From Ruminococcus sp. (GTDB taxonomy: Bacteria; Bacillota; Clostridia; Oscillospirales; Acutalibacteraceae): a DNA stretch of 49,572 bases. A program made the position numbers and the translations under genes. The notes beneath the pieces were generated by a model. It ran no database searches and was not told the DNA's origin. It was given only the letters and a program-made list of their open reading frames with translations. Shown here piece after piece: positions 33,364 through 40,991 of this stretch. The DNA is taken from the NCBI GenBank assembly GCA_017457155.1, contig JAFTHZ010000021.1:1-49572 (forward strand), written 5' to 3'. Within the stretch, counting starts at the first letter, position 1. Each line of letters starts with the position of its first letter.

Positions 33364-35166
33364 TTACTCTTTAATGATTGCGCCGAACTTACATTTTTCC
33401 ATACAAGCTCCGCACTTGATACACTTGGATGTGTCGATAACGTGTGCTTCCTTAACCTTACCGCTGATTGCGCCTACAGGACAAACTCTTGCACAAGCAG
33501 TACATCCCTTACACTTGTCAGCAACAACCTTGTAGTTGGTCAGTGCCTGGCATACACCTGCAGGACACTTCTTGTCTACAACGTGAGCAATATACTCATC
33601 ACGGAAGAAGTTGAGTGTGGAAAGAACAGGGTTGGGAGCTGTCTGACCAAGACCGCACAGTGCGTTGTCCTTGATGTAGTAGCACAGCTTCTCCATCTCG
33701 TCGATAAGCTCAAGTGTGCCATTGCCGGATGTGATCTGCTCCAGCATCTCGAGGAGTCTCTTTGTACCGATACGGCAGGGAGTACACTTACCACAAGACT
33801 CGTCAACTGTGAACTCAAGGAAGAACTTAGCCATATCTACCATACAGGTGTCCTCATCCATAACGATAAGTCCGCCTGAACCCATCATACAGCCGATAGC
33901 TGTCAGGTTATCGTAGTCAACAGGAGTGTCGATGAGTCTTGCGGGGATACATCCGCCGGAAGGACCACCGGTCTGAGCAGCCTTGAAGGCCTTGCCACCG
34001 GGAATACCGCCGCCAATTTCGTAAACGATATCACGAACAGTAGTACCCATGGGAATCTCAACCAGACCTGTGTGCTCAATCTTACCGCCCAGAGCGAATA
34101 CCTTTGTACCCTTGGACTTCTCAGTACCCATGGATGCAAACCACTCGGCACCATTGAGGATGATCTGGGGAATATTTGCGAAAGTCTCAACGTTGTTCTC
34201 AACTATGGGAGAATCATAGAGACCACGAACTGCAGGATAGGGGGGACGGGGACGGGGCTCACCGCGGTTACCCTCGATAGAGGTCATAAGAGCTGTCTCT
34301 TCACCGCAAACGAATGCGCCTGCACCCAGACGGATCTCAAGATCAAAATCAAATCCTGAGTCAAAAATATTCTTGCCCAGAAGACCCATCTCTTTTGCCT
34401 GATCGATAGCGATCTGAAGACGCTTAACAGCGATGGGGTACTCTGCACGAACGTATACATAACCCTTTGTTGCACCGATAGCATAACCTGCGATGGCCAT
34501 AGCCTCGATGATACAGTGGGGGTCACCCTCCAGAACAGAACGGTCCATGAATGCACCGGGGTCACCCTCGTCGGCGTTACAAACAACATACTTCTGAGGA
34601 GCCTTGTTGGGCGCTGTGAGTGCCCACTTGCGTCCTGTGGGGAATCCGCCGCCGCCACGGCCACGGAGACCGGAATCCAGAACAACCTGGATAACTTCAT
34701 CGGGAGTCATCTCTGTCAGTACCTTACCGAGAGCCTGGTAGCCGTCCATAGCAATGTACTCGTTGATGTCCTCGGGATCGATAACACCGCAGTTTCTGAG
34801 AACTACACGCTTCTGTGTTTTATAGAATGCAGTGTCGTTAAGAGAAACGTTAGCAATAGACTCTGCAACTTCCTCTTCGCCTATGTCAGCATATACAAGA
34901 CGCTCAACAACACGACCCTTGAGCAGGTGCTCAGTAACGATTTCTTCAACGTCCTTGGGCTCTACACGGCTGTAGAATGTTCCCTCGGGATGAATAATAA
35001 CAACGGGACCTAAGGCGCAAAGACCGAAACAACCGGTCTGTACCAGTTTTACTTCTTCAGAAAGGCCGTTTGCCTCCAGAGCTCTTGTGAACTCTTCCTG
35101 GATCTTAAGGCTTCCTGAAGAGGTACATCCGGTACCGCCGCAGATCAGAACATGTGAACGAATCAT
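33364..35166 (-). CDS. hydB: NuoF-like NADH-binding hydrogenase subunit (HydB)
   Basis: A 600-residue NADH/FMN subunit. An N-terminal thioredoxin-like [2Fe-2S] domain (VLICGGTGCTSSGSL, QTGCFGLC) comes first. The FMN/NAD core has GLRGRGGGGFPTGRKW and CNADEGDPGAFMDR, and the SLBB region follows. A [4Fe-4S] motif ESCGKCTPCRIGT and two C-terminal ferredoxin clusters (CKGCTACARVCP, CIKCGACMEKCK) complete it. The 2Fe-2S and 2x[4Fe-4S] additions mark hydrogenase HydB rather than complex I NuoF. A GGAGGT ribosome site precedes the ATG. Confidence 0.95.
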   Translation of the reverse strand: MIRSHVLICGGTGCTSSGSLKIQEEFTRALEANGLSEEVKLVQTGCFGLCALGPVVIIHPEGTFYSRVEPKDVEEIVTEHLLKGRVVERLVYADIGEEEVAESIANVSLNDTAFYKTQKRVVLRNCGVIDPEDINEYIAMDGYQALGKVLTEMTPDEVIQVVLDSGLRGRGGGGFPTGRKWALTAPNKAPQKYVVCNADEGDPGAFMDRSVLEGDPHCIIEAMAIAGYAIGATKGYVYVRAEYPIAVKRLQIAIDQAKEMGLLGKNIFDSGFDFDLEIRLGAGAFVCGEETALMTSIEGNRGEPRPRPPYPAVRGLYDSPIVENNVETFANIPQIILNGAEWFASMGTEKSKGTKVFALGGKIEHTGLVEIPMGTTVRDIVYEIGGGIPGGKAFKAAQTGGPSGGCIPARLIDTPVDYDNLTAIGCMMGSGGLIVMDEDTCMVDMAKFFLEFTVDESCGKCTPCRIGTKRLLEMLEQITSGNGTLELIDEMEKLCYYIKDNALCGLGQTAPNPVLSTLNFFRDEYIAHVVDKKCPAGVCQALTNYKVVADKCKGCTACARVCPVGAISGKVKEAHVIDTSKCIKCGACMEKCKFGAIIKE

Positions 35167-35183
35167 AATGTCATACCTCCGAA

Positions 35184-35555
35184 TTATGCGTTGTGAGCAG
35201 CAAATGTGTATTCAGCAACAACCTTGCCACCCTTTATATGTTCCTCGACTACCCTCTTTGCTTTTTCGGCAGTCATTTTTACATAAGTAACCTTCTCCTT
35301 GTCAGCTTCGTAAACCTCAACAACGGGCTCGAACTGGCAGATACCGATACATCCGGTCTGTGATACAGTAACCTTTCCTGCGAGGTTGTTGTTTGCAACC
35401 TCCTCAACAAAAGCACTCAGTACGGGACGAGCGCCTGCTGCGATACCGCAAGTAGCCATACCAACAACTACTCTCATCTCGCCGGAGCCCTCACGAAGAG
35501 CAACTTTGTTCTGCATCTTTTCTTTGATTGCCTGGAGTTCTGCTAAAGACTTCAT
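35184..35555 (-). CDS. Thioredoxin-fold [2Fe-2S] ferredoxin
   Basis: A 123-residue protein with cysteines in VVGMATCGIAAGA and SQTGCIGICQFEP, the two-part [2Fe-2S] site of thioredoxin-like ferredoxins; the first pair shows only one clear Cys, with further positions hydrophobic. It stands directly before the NuoF-like gene (17-base gap), whose own N-terminal domain is of the same fold. It may add an electron-transfer station or replace a missing domain (inference). Confidence 0.85.
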   Translation of the reverse strand: MKSLAELQAIKEKMQNKVALREGSGEMRVVVGMATCGIAAGARPVLSAFVEEVANNNLAGKVTVSQTGCIGICQFEPVVEVYEADKEKVTYVKMTAEKAKRVVEEHIKGGKVVAEYTFAAHNA

Positions 35556-35617
35556 ATTTATTTTCCTTTCTTAGATATAGAATATAAATTAATAAATTTC
35601 ATTAATTCCTATATTGA

Positions 35618-36172
35618 TCAAGCGTTGAGTTCAGCATACTGTTCCTTGAGATATTCGCTGATCCATGCGATTATCTCAAATTCAGCCAGAGAGATGTCTC
35701 CAAGCTGCGCTCTCAGCTCTCTTGTGTCAAGACTCACTGTGCCCTGGGGCATATTGTGTGTGTACAGAAAATCCACATCAGGGTCTCCCTGGATTAGAGT
35801 GACGATAGAGAAAACAACATCGCCCAGAGGGGTGAAGTCAATGTGGTTTTTGTAAAACACAGCGGTAACGGTTGTACCGTGATCATCGGGGAAATCCTCC
35901 TGAGATCTTGATATGATCTCAAAGCTGCCTCCTGTCTGTTCTGCAGAAAGCTTCAACAGCGGGATTCCCAGTCCGACCTTTCTGGTGGTCCTGGTGGTAT
36001 AGAAGGGGTCACAGACATTTTTGACTGTTTCCTCGCTCATTCCGCAACCATTGTCACCGATAATGAGAGTGAGGGTTTCCTCGGTTTCATTCAGGGTGAT
36101 GGTGGTGAGTGCAGCGCCTGCTTTCACGGAATTTTTTGCTACATCAAGTATATTAAGCGAGATTTCTTTCAT
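35618..36172 (-). CDS. Stand-alone GHKL (histidine-kinase-like) ATPase
   Basis: A 184-residue protein. The first ~105 residues are a HATPase_c fold: N box DVAKNSVKAGA, G1 GDNGCGMSEE, then FYTTRTTRKVGLGIPL as F/G2 box. There is no phosphoacceptor His domain. The last ~75 residues (IDFTPLGDVVFSIVTLIQGDPDVDF...) form an unassigned domain with no known name to me. It lies 3 bases after the PHP gene. It probably phosphorylates, or binds nucleotide to regulate, a protein encoded in this operon (inference). Confidence 0.83.
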   Translation of the reverse strand: MKEISLNILDVAKNSVKAGAALTTITLNETEETLTLIIGDNGCGMSEETVKNVCDPFYTTRTTRKVGLGIPLLKLSAEQTGGSFEIISRSQEDFPDDHGTTVTAVFYKNHIDFTPLGDVVFSIVTLIQGDPDVDFLYTHNMPQGTVSLDTRELRAQLGDISLAEFEIIAWISEYLKEQYAELNA

Positions 36173-36175
36173 AGT

Positions 36176-36904
36176 TCACCTCAAAGCCTCAAATATCCTG
36201 CGACGCACCAGTTCGGAGCTGTATGGTTCATCATCAATGAGGAAGAATTGATTTTCGTCCCTCATGTCCCACAGATAGTGGGCGTCAGAGCTGACGATGA
36301 TGTGTCTTTCTCCGATGGGGTAGTTCTCTTTGTATTCCCTGATCTTGTCAGCGTTGTGAAACTCACAACAATTAAAGCCTTTGATATAGTCAGGGAAAGT
36401 ACCCAGTGTGGCGATAACACCGTTGGCTTGTCTATCTACATGAGCGGGATAACATATTCCGCCGAACTTCTCTGCCAGCGCGGGACATTCTTCAATGGTG
36501 ACAGTGGTAGCATTGGGAAGAAAGTACTTTTCTGTATCTATGACAGAGTCGTTTTCGTCCATAATGTACTGTTCACCGAAAATATCAGGTCTGCTCTCAA
36601 CAAGAATGCGTCTTGTGCTGATTTCTTTGTCAAAGCGCATTGCATCCTCAAGCTTTTCAAACAGAAAGATAATGTGTATATCCTCGGCTGTTGTCAGTTC
36701 CATTCCTGCAATAGGGATGATTCCGTGTCGTTTTGCTGCTCCGAAGAATCCGGGACAGTTGCGACAGGTGTTGTGGTCGGTAAGCGCGACCACGTTCAGA
36801 CCGCACAGCGTAGCCATACCTGCTATGCTGTTTGGGGTGCTCTCGTCATCACCGCAGGGGGACAGACAGGAGTGAACATGAAAATCGTAGTAATACTTAT
36901 TCAT
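36176..36904 (-). CDS. PHP-domain phosphoesterase
   Basis: A 242-residue metal-dependent phosphoesterase. Metal motifs are FHVHSCLSPCGDD, ALTDHNTCRNCPGF, MELTTAEDIHI, YPAHVDRQANG and IVSSDAHYLWDM, the order of TrpH/YciV-like PHP proteins. The Cys residues in SPCGDD and CRNCPGF are unusual and could allow redox or iron binding. It overlaps the DRTGG gene by 8 bases. Substrate unknown; oligonucleotides or a nucleotide signal are typical of the family. Confidence 0.87.
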   Translation of the reverse strand: MNKYYYDFHVHSCLSPCGDDESTPNSIAGMATLCGLNVVALTDHNTCRNCPGFFGAAKRHGIIPIAGMELTTAEDIHIIFLFEKLEDAMRFDKEISTRRILVESRPDIFGEQYIMDENDSVIDTEKYFLPNATTVTIEECPALAEKFGGICYPAHVDRQANGVIATLGTFPDYIKGFNCCEFHNADKIREYKENYPIGERHIIVSSDAHYLWDMRDENQFFLIDDEPYSSELVRRRIFEALR

Positions 36905-37241
36905 TATTAATCATTGTGTTCAGTCTGAGGGCAATCTCATATGCCGACAGTTGACTTGATATCACATTGATACCCTTGCTTTGTGCTGCAGTCTTCACAT
37001 CATCCTCCAGGGTCACACCCTCGGCAAGGATAACGCAGGCGCAGTCGGTAAGTGATGCAACAGCCAGGATATTTATGTTGGACATAATGGTTATCCAGGA
37101 GTCTCCGCTTGTGGCTTTTCCCATAACCCAGCTGAGCAGGTCGCCTATGTATACGCCTGTGATCTCGCGATCACCTTCAGACAGGTTTACAGCCTCAAAG
37201 CCCTCGGCGTGACTCAGTTCAGTTACTGTCACAATCCTCAT
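36897..37241 (-). CDS. DRTGG-like domain protein
   Basis: A 114-residue protein with SLTD-type pattern: GVYIGDLLSWVMGKATSGD, ITIMSNINILAVASLTDCA and a C-terminal VISSQLSAYEIALRL. This resembles DRTGG domains (named from phosphotransacetylase and CBS proteins), which bind regulatory ligands. The ATG at 37241 overlaps the iron-sulfur gene end by 23 bases; the longer reading is only shadow. Paired with a second DRTGG-like protein in the same operon. Confidence 0.78.
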   Translation of the reverse strand: MRIVTVTELSHAEGFEAVNLSEGDREITGVYIGDLLSWVMGKATSGDSWITIMSNINILAVASLTDCACVILAEGVTLEDDVKTAAQSKGINVISSQLSAYEIALRLNTMINNE

Positions 37242-38508
37242 CCTTTGTTTTAAGATACTCAAGAAGCTCGCTGCGGTAGTTGATTGTACAGTCAGAGAGC
37301 TTGGCGGTTCCCTTGACCACATCCTCTGCAAAGGCTCTGCATGTGGGAGCACCGCAGGCTCCACAGTCGATGCCCGGGAGCTTGTCTCTCAGCTTCTGGA
37401 TTTCTGCCATCATCCTCATGGATTCGGACATACTCTCGCTCAGTCGGGAGATGGGATAGTAGGTGGGGATTTCTTCGAAGAAGTACTTTTCGGGAATAAT
37501 CTCATCATTCTTTACGAAGTTCTGAGAAACGGGAAGGTATCTTCGCAGTGTCTGCAGCTTTGCCTTCGCGATGAAGGGATTCTGCATTGTGAGAACTCCG
37601 CCTACGCAGCCGCCTGTGCAGGCATTGAGCTCAATATATTCCAGTGGGGGAATATTATCATTTTCTATCTGGTCCAGAACACGGTTGACGTTTTCGATTC
37701 CGTCGGCTGCAAGGTAGGCATCATTGAACAGTGCTGTAGCTTCGCCGCCTGAGGAAGCCCATCCAATACCGATCATTCCGGATTTTGATAGTGTTTCTAT
37801 GTCGTCAGAGTGTTCCATAGCATTGATAAGCTGGAAGTAAATGTCGCTGATGGGAATAACAACGTCGACCTGACTCTTGTAGCTGCCGAACCCGTTTTTT
37901 ACGTAACTTGCCTTGGCGGGACAAGGAGAGATGAAGCATACACCGATGTCGCTGTCAGTCAGCTCGGGGTGATTTTTCTTTGCTCTTTCTCTTGCCATCA
38001 TCGCAGCTATCTCCATGGGAGGGAGCATGGGAATGATGTTGTCCTTGAGGGAAGGATACCTCAGACAGATAAGTCTGAGTACAACGGGACAGGCAGAGCT
38101 GATAACAGGTTTGACCACATCGGGACGCTTGAGATACTGTCTGGTATATGCAGAGGCAAGCTCCGCAGCAGTTGATACCTCAAACACATCGTCAAAGCCG
38201 ATTTTCAGCAATCCGTTGAGGATGTAGTCCACATCGTCCATATTCTCAAACTGTCCGTACAGAGTGGGTGCGGGCAGAGCAATCTTCCATTTGAAAGAGT
38301 CAAGGTCCTTCAGCTTGTTGCATACAGGCTTCTTGGCTTTTTTGGGACAGATTTTGATGCATTCGCCGCAGTCTATACAGCGCTTTTCGTTAATGACAGC
38401 ATGTCCGTCTTTTATGCGGATGGCCTGTGTAGGACAATGCCTGAGACAGGTGGTGCATCCGATACATTTTTTTACATCAAGAAAAACTGAATGTTCATAA
38501 TTGTTCAA
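37219..38508 (-). CDS. H-cluster-like [FeFe]-hydrogenase homologue with ferredoxin and CGxCG cluster domains
   Basis: A 429-residue protein. The N terminus has two [4Fe-4S] motifs (CIGCTTCLRHCP, CIDCGECIKICP). The central hydrogenase-like domain has degenerate motifs: SSACPVV (Cys140), ISPCPAKA (Cys196) and NACTGGCVGG (Cys297, Cys301). The cubane-ligand cysteines are plausible, but the proton-relay Cys of TSC and the GGGxP end of motif 3 are missing. The C terminus (about 385-413) has an RnfB/Fes-type CGACGAPTC cluster. It resembles group C/D 'sensory' hydrogenases without a PAS domain. TTG start with GGTGG upstream. Confidence 0.85.
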   Translation of the reverse strand: MNNYEHSVFLDVKKCIGCTTCLRHCPTQAIRIKDGHAVINEKRCIDCGECIKICPKKAKKPVCNKLKDLDSFKWKIALPAPTLYGQFENMDDVDYILNGLLKIGFDDVFEVSTAAELASAYTRQYLKRPDVVKPVISSACPVVLRLICLRYPSLKDNIIPMLPPMEIAAMMARERAKKNHPELTDSDIGVCFISPCPAKASYVKNGFGSYKSQVDVVIPISDIYFQLINAMEHSDDIETLSKSGMIGIGWASSGGEATALFNDAYLAADGIENVNRVLDQIENDNIPPLEYIELNACTGGCVGGVLTMQNPFIAKAKLQTLRRYLPVSQNFVKNDEIIPEKYFFEEIPTYYPISRLSESMSESMRMMAEIQKLRDKLPGIDCGACGAPTCRAFAEDVVKGTAKLSDCTINYRSELLEYLKTKDEDCDSN

Positions 38509-38542
38509 ATTCTTCCACCCGCCTTTCTTCGAAAATTGGGAA

Positions 38543-38965
38543 TCAGAGATTGACTCTCATCGTGATGGTTGTTCCTTTGCCGACTTCTGAGTCAATGTTC
38601 ATATAGTCGGAGTAGCGTTTCATATTGGGCAGACCCATTCCTGCACCGAATCCCAGAGAGCGGATAGCATCGGGTGCAGTAGAGAAACCCTCTTGCATTG
38701 CTTGTTCGATGTTAGCGATACCGGGACCATGGTCGGTGAGGAGAATCTCAACATAGTCTTCAGTAACAGACACATCAGCTTCGCCGCCGCCTGCATGAAT
38801 TACCATGTTGATTTCACCTTCATACATTGCAATGGAAACGCGTCTGATCGTATCAGGGGAGATGCCAAGCTGCCTGAGGTTCTTCTTTATCTGGACAGAT
38901 GCCTGACCTGCCGAGGTAAAGTCGTCCCCGTCTACATCAAAATGAAAATTAAGTGCTTCACTCAT
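38543..38965 (-). CDS. RsbW/SpoIIAB-like ATPase (anti-sigma-type Ser/Thr kinase)
   Basis: A 140-residue GHKL protein. N-box YEGEINMVIHAGGGE, G1 DHGPGIANIEQAM and G2 GFGAGMGLPNMKRYSD are those of anti-sigma-factor serine kinases. No sigma or anti-anti-sigma gene lies nearby. It overlaps the preceding DRTGG-like gene (ATGA). Its partner may be another protein of the operon, such as the DRTGG-like or Fe-S protein (inference). Confidence 0.88.
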   Translation of the reverse strand: MSEALNFHFDVDGDDFTSAGQASVQIKKNLRQLGISPDTIRRVSIAMYEGEINMVIHAGGGEADVSVTEDYVEILLTDHGPGIANIEQAMQEGFSTAPDAIRSLGFGAGMGLPNMKRYSDYMNIDSEVGKGTTITMRVNL

Positions 38966-39315
38966 TTTTTGATTTTGTTTCCTACGAGACCGTTAGTGTA
39001 CAGTATGCCGCAGGCATCGTACATACGCTTCTCTGTGGTCATCAAAACGATACCACATTCCTTTGCTAGTTCTATCATCTCAGGGGTAGGCAGCTTTGCA
39101 CGGACAAAAACGATGCAAACCATATCCATCATTTCTGCGGTGCGAATAACCTGAGAGTTAACAAGACCTGTGAGCAGCACAGCCTGGTCCTTGACAAAGG
39201 CCAGTACGTCGCTCATCATATCACTGCCGCATGCAGAGAAAACATTGCTGTCAAGGTTTTCTTCTCCACAAACAACGTCTGCACACAGCAGTTCTTTAAT
39301 AGTAGTCATCTTCAT
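38962..39315 (-). CDS. DRTGG-like domain protein (second)
   Basis: A 117-residue protein: TIKELLCADVVCGEENLD, a central VLAFVKDQAVLLTGLVNSQVIRTAEMMD and CGIVLMTTEKRMYDACGILY. It is the same small fold as the protein at 36897, here with Cys residues near both ends. It is coupled to the RsbW-like gene by a 4-base overlap, which implies the two proteins act together. Confidence 0.78.
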   Translation of the reverse strand: MKMTTIKELLCADVVCGEENLDSNVFSACGSDMMSDVLAFVKDQAVLLTGLVNSQVIRTAEMMDMVCIVFVRAKLPTPEMIELAKECGIVLMTTEKRMYDACGILYTNGLVGNKIKK

Positions 39316-39378
39316 AGGTCTGTTCCTTCTTTATGAAAGATTCTCGTCCGAATCCTCAGTGTTGAGGGTCAAAAGAGT

Positions 39379-39873
39379 TTAGTTGTATTTTGCAAGAATG
39401 TCGTCTACATCATCTACTGTCAGACGGCCATATACTTCCTCATTAATTGTAAGAACAGGAGCAAGACCGCAAGCGCCGATACAACGGCATGCTGTGAGAG
39501 AGAACTTTCCGTCAGGAGTGCACTCCTCAGAACCGATACCAAGTCTCTCACTGAGCTTGTTGAAAATATCGCCGGAGCCCTTAACATAGCAAGCTGTGCC
39601 AAGGCAAACGGAGATTGTATACTCACCCTTGGGTGTGAGTGAGAACTGTGAGTAGAAGGTAGAAACGCCGTAAACTTCCTCCATAGGTACATTGAGACCT
39701 TCTGCGATCTTTGCCTGTACCTCGATGGGAAGGTAGCCGTAGATGTCCTGAGCTTTCTGAAGAACGGGCATAACTGCACCGGGATCATCTTTGTGCTCGG
39801 CGATTACTTCCATGAGCTTTGCCTCCTGCTCCGCTGTGCCGGAGAAGGGGATAGTGCTGAATTTCTTTTTCAT
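39379..39873 (-). CDS. hydC: NuoE-like [2Fe-2S] hydrogenase subunit (HydC)
   Basis: A 164-residue thioredoxin-fold [2Fe-2S] protein of the NuoE/HydC family. N-terminal helices end in GVSTFYSQFSLTP, and cluster cysteines lie in SVCLGTACYVKGS and TACRCIGACGLAP. It passes electrons between NuoF-like HydB and HydA in the trimeric hydrogenase. It is the first gene of the operon, about 6 kb away from its partner subunits, with the putative signalling genes in between. AGGGAGG precedes the ATG. Confidence 0.94.
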   Translation of the reverse strand: MKKKFSTIPFSGTAEQEAKLMEVIAEHKDDPGAVMPVLQKAQDIYGYLPIEVQAKIAEGLNVPMEEVYGVSTFYSQFSLTPKGEYTISVCLGTACYVKGSGDIFNKLSERLGIGSEECTPDGKFSLTACRCIGACGLAPVLTINEEVYGRLTVDDVDDILAKYN

Positions 39874-39948
39874 TATTGAATCCTCCCTGTAGATTGGATG
39901 AATTATGGAGTTAAAGCAGCTGTTGTTTGCTACTTTACATACGAGTTA

Positions 39949-39977
39949 ATAATAACATATATGATTAAAAATGTCTA
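39949..39977 (-). promoter_or_regulatory. Probable promoter of hydrogenase operon
   Basis: Minus strand: TAGACA (39972-39977) and TATTAT (39949-39954) with a 17-base spacer and a TG extension before the -10. Confidence 0.65.
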
Positions 39978-40006
39978 TATTAAAAAGGGATTTTTTGCAG
40001 ATAATT

Positions 40007-40024
40007 TGTCGGAAATTTCGGACA
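40007..40024. promoter_or_regulatory. 18-bp dyad in hydrogenase leader
   Basis: TGTCGGAAATTTCGGACA is palindromic except for one symmetric pair (positions 5 and 14). It is centred about 73 bases upstream of the predicted start site. Binding protein unknown. Confidence 0.6.
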
Positions 40025-40058
40025 TTCAGTTACCTTATGCTAACTTGTTTTTTATAGA

Positions 40059-40076
40059 TGGTTAATTTTTTAACAG
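40059..40076. promoter_or_regulatory. Rex-like operator
   Basis: TGGTTAATTTTTTAACAG matches the clostridial Rex site TTGTTAANNNNTTAACAA at 12 of 14 defined positions, including the full GTTAA/TTAAC core. Rex is the NADH/NAD+-sensing repressor, fitting an NADH-linked hydrogenase. A weak TATAAA (minus strand, 40051-40056) next to it could be a second promoter. Confidence 0.6.
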
Positions 40077-40098
40077 ATGGTTATAAATGTATATAATA

Positions 40099-40154
40099 CT
40101 CATAAAAACTGAAACAGTTCATATTTCACACAATGGCGGAATATGAACTGTTTT
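40099..40154 (-). terminator. Terminator of trmO
   Basis: AAACAGTTCATATT (40112-40125) pairs with AATATGAACTGTTT (40140-40153); on the minus strand CAGTTTTT follows. Confidence 0.88.
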
Positions 40155-40155
40155 A

Positions 40156-40824
40156 TTAATCGCTCTTATCTATTGATATAACAGTGAGTATATTCTCATT
40201 TACTGTGAACCTGACCTCGAATCCTGCATAGGGGAATCCGAATATTCGGGACGGGTCATCTATATACTGAGGTCTTGGATCTTGGGAGAGTATTTGGATG
40301 AGAGGTTCTCTCTTTTTTTGGGGGAGAACACTGAGTAACTCTGACGGACAGTTAACTTCTAGATGATACCTGAGTTTTTCGTGAGCAAACCCTCCATTTG
40401 CCTCCGGATGACAGTCGGAATAGGGGATATAGGGTTTGATGTCGTAGATAGGGGTACCATCCATCAGGTCGGCACCACATACCTTCAGAACCAATCCTTG
40501 GTCAGTTTTTTCTATTCCGCAAAGCTTTACGCTGGATAATCCTATGGGGTTTGGTCTGAAGGGAGAGCGGGTTGCGAACACGCCCATCCGCTTGTTGCCT
40601 CCAAGTCTTGGAGGGCGCACGGTGGGAGACCAGCTGTCGGCCGATACTTCTGAGAATTTCCATATGAGCCAAAGGTGACTGTATTGTTCAATTCCCCTAA
40701 GTGCTTCTTCCTGTCTGAATTCGGGTTCAAAGACTATTATGGCTTCTGTGTCAGCAAGTCCGCTTTGCCTTGGGATGCCGAATTTTGTGGGGAAGTCGCT
40801 TTGTATCCGTGCAATAATTTTCAT
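40156..40824 (-). CDS. trmO: tRNA m6t6A37 methyltransferase TrmO
   Basis: A 222-residue TrmO (TsaA/YaeB) protein that methylates N6-threonylcarbamoyl-A37 of tRNA-Thr using SAM. Diagnostic stretch VRPPRLGGNKRMGVFATRSP followed by FRPNPIGLS, then DLMDGTPIYDIKPYIPYSD, and a C-terminal domain ending FTVNENILTVISI. Single gene with its own promoter and terminator. Confidence 0.95.
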   Translation of the reverse strand: MKIIARIQSDFPTKFGIPRQSGLADTEAIIVFEPEFRQEEALRGIEQYSHLWLIWKFSEVSADSWSPTVRPPRLGGNKRMGVFATRSPFRPNPIGLSSVKLCGIEKTDQGLVLKVCGADLMDGTPIYDIKPYIPYSDCHPEANGGFAHEKLRYHLEVNCPSELLSVLPQKKREPLIQILSQDPRPQYIDDPSRIFGFPYAGFEVRFTVNENILTVISIDKSD

Positions 40825-40862
40825 AATTCGATGGCACCTGTCCTTCTTACAATCTACAGGAT

Positions 40863-40891
40863 ATTATACAAAAATAAACAGGCTATTTCAA
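40863..40891 (-). promoter_or_regulatory. Promoter of trmO
   Basis: Minus strand: TTGAAA (40886-40891) and TATAAT (40863-40868), 17-base spacer. Confidence 0.85.
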
Positions 40892-40906
40892 TATACAATT
40901 ATTGTG

Positions 40907-40935
40907 TTGTAGTAATGCTGTATTCGTGATATAAT
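40907..40935 (+). promoter_or_regulatory. Promoter of XRE regulator gene
   Basis: TTGTAG (40907-40912) and TATAAT (40930-40935), 17-base spacer, divergent from the trmO promoter. Confidence 0.78.
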
Positions 40936-40991
40936 TAAAAAAATAACAGTATGAAAATATTTAGTTCATTTTCAGAAAAGAGATGACCATT

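Noticed and set aside
32854-33879. 341-codon open frame on the plus strand
   Set aside because: It is entirely antisense to hydA and hydB, lacks a ribosome site and reads as low-complexity Leu/Cys-rich protein; a shadow of biased codon use on the other strand.
36248-36910. 220-codon plus-strand frame antisense to the PHP gene
   Set aside because: PHP metal motifs are intact on the minus strand; no ribosome site for this frame.
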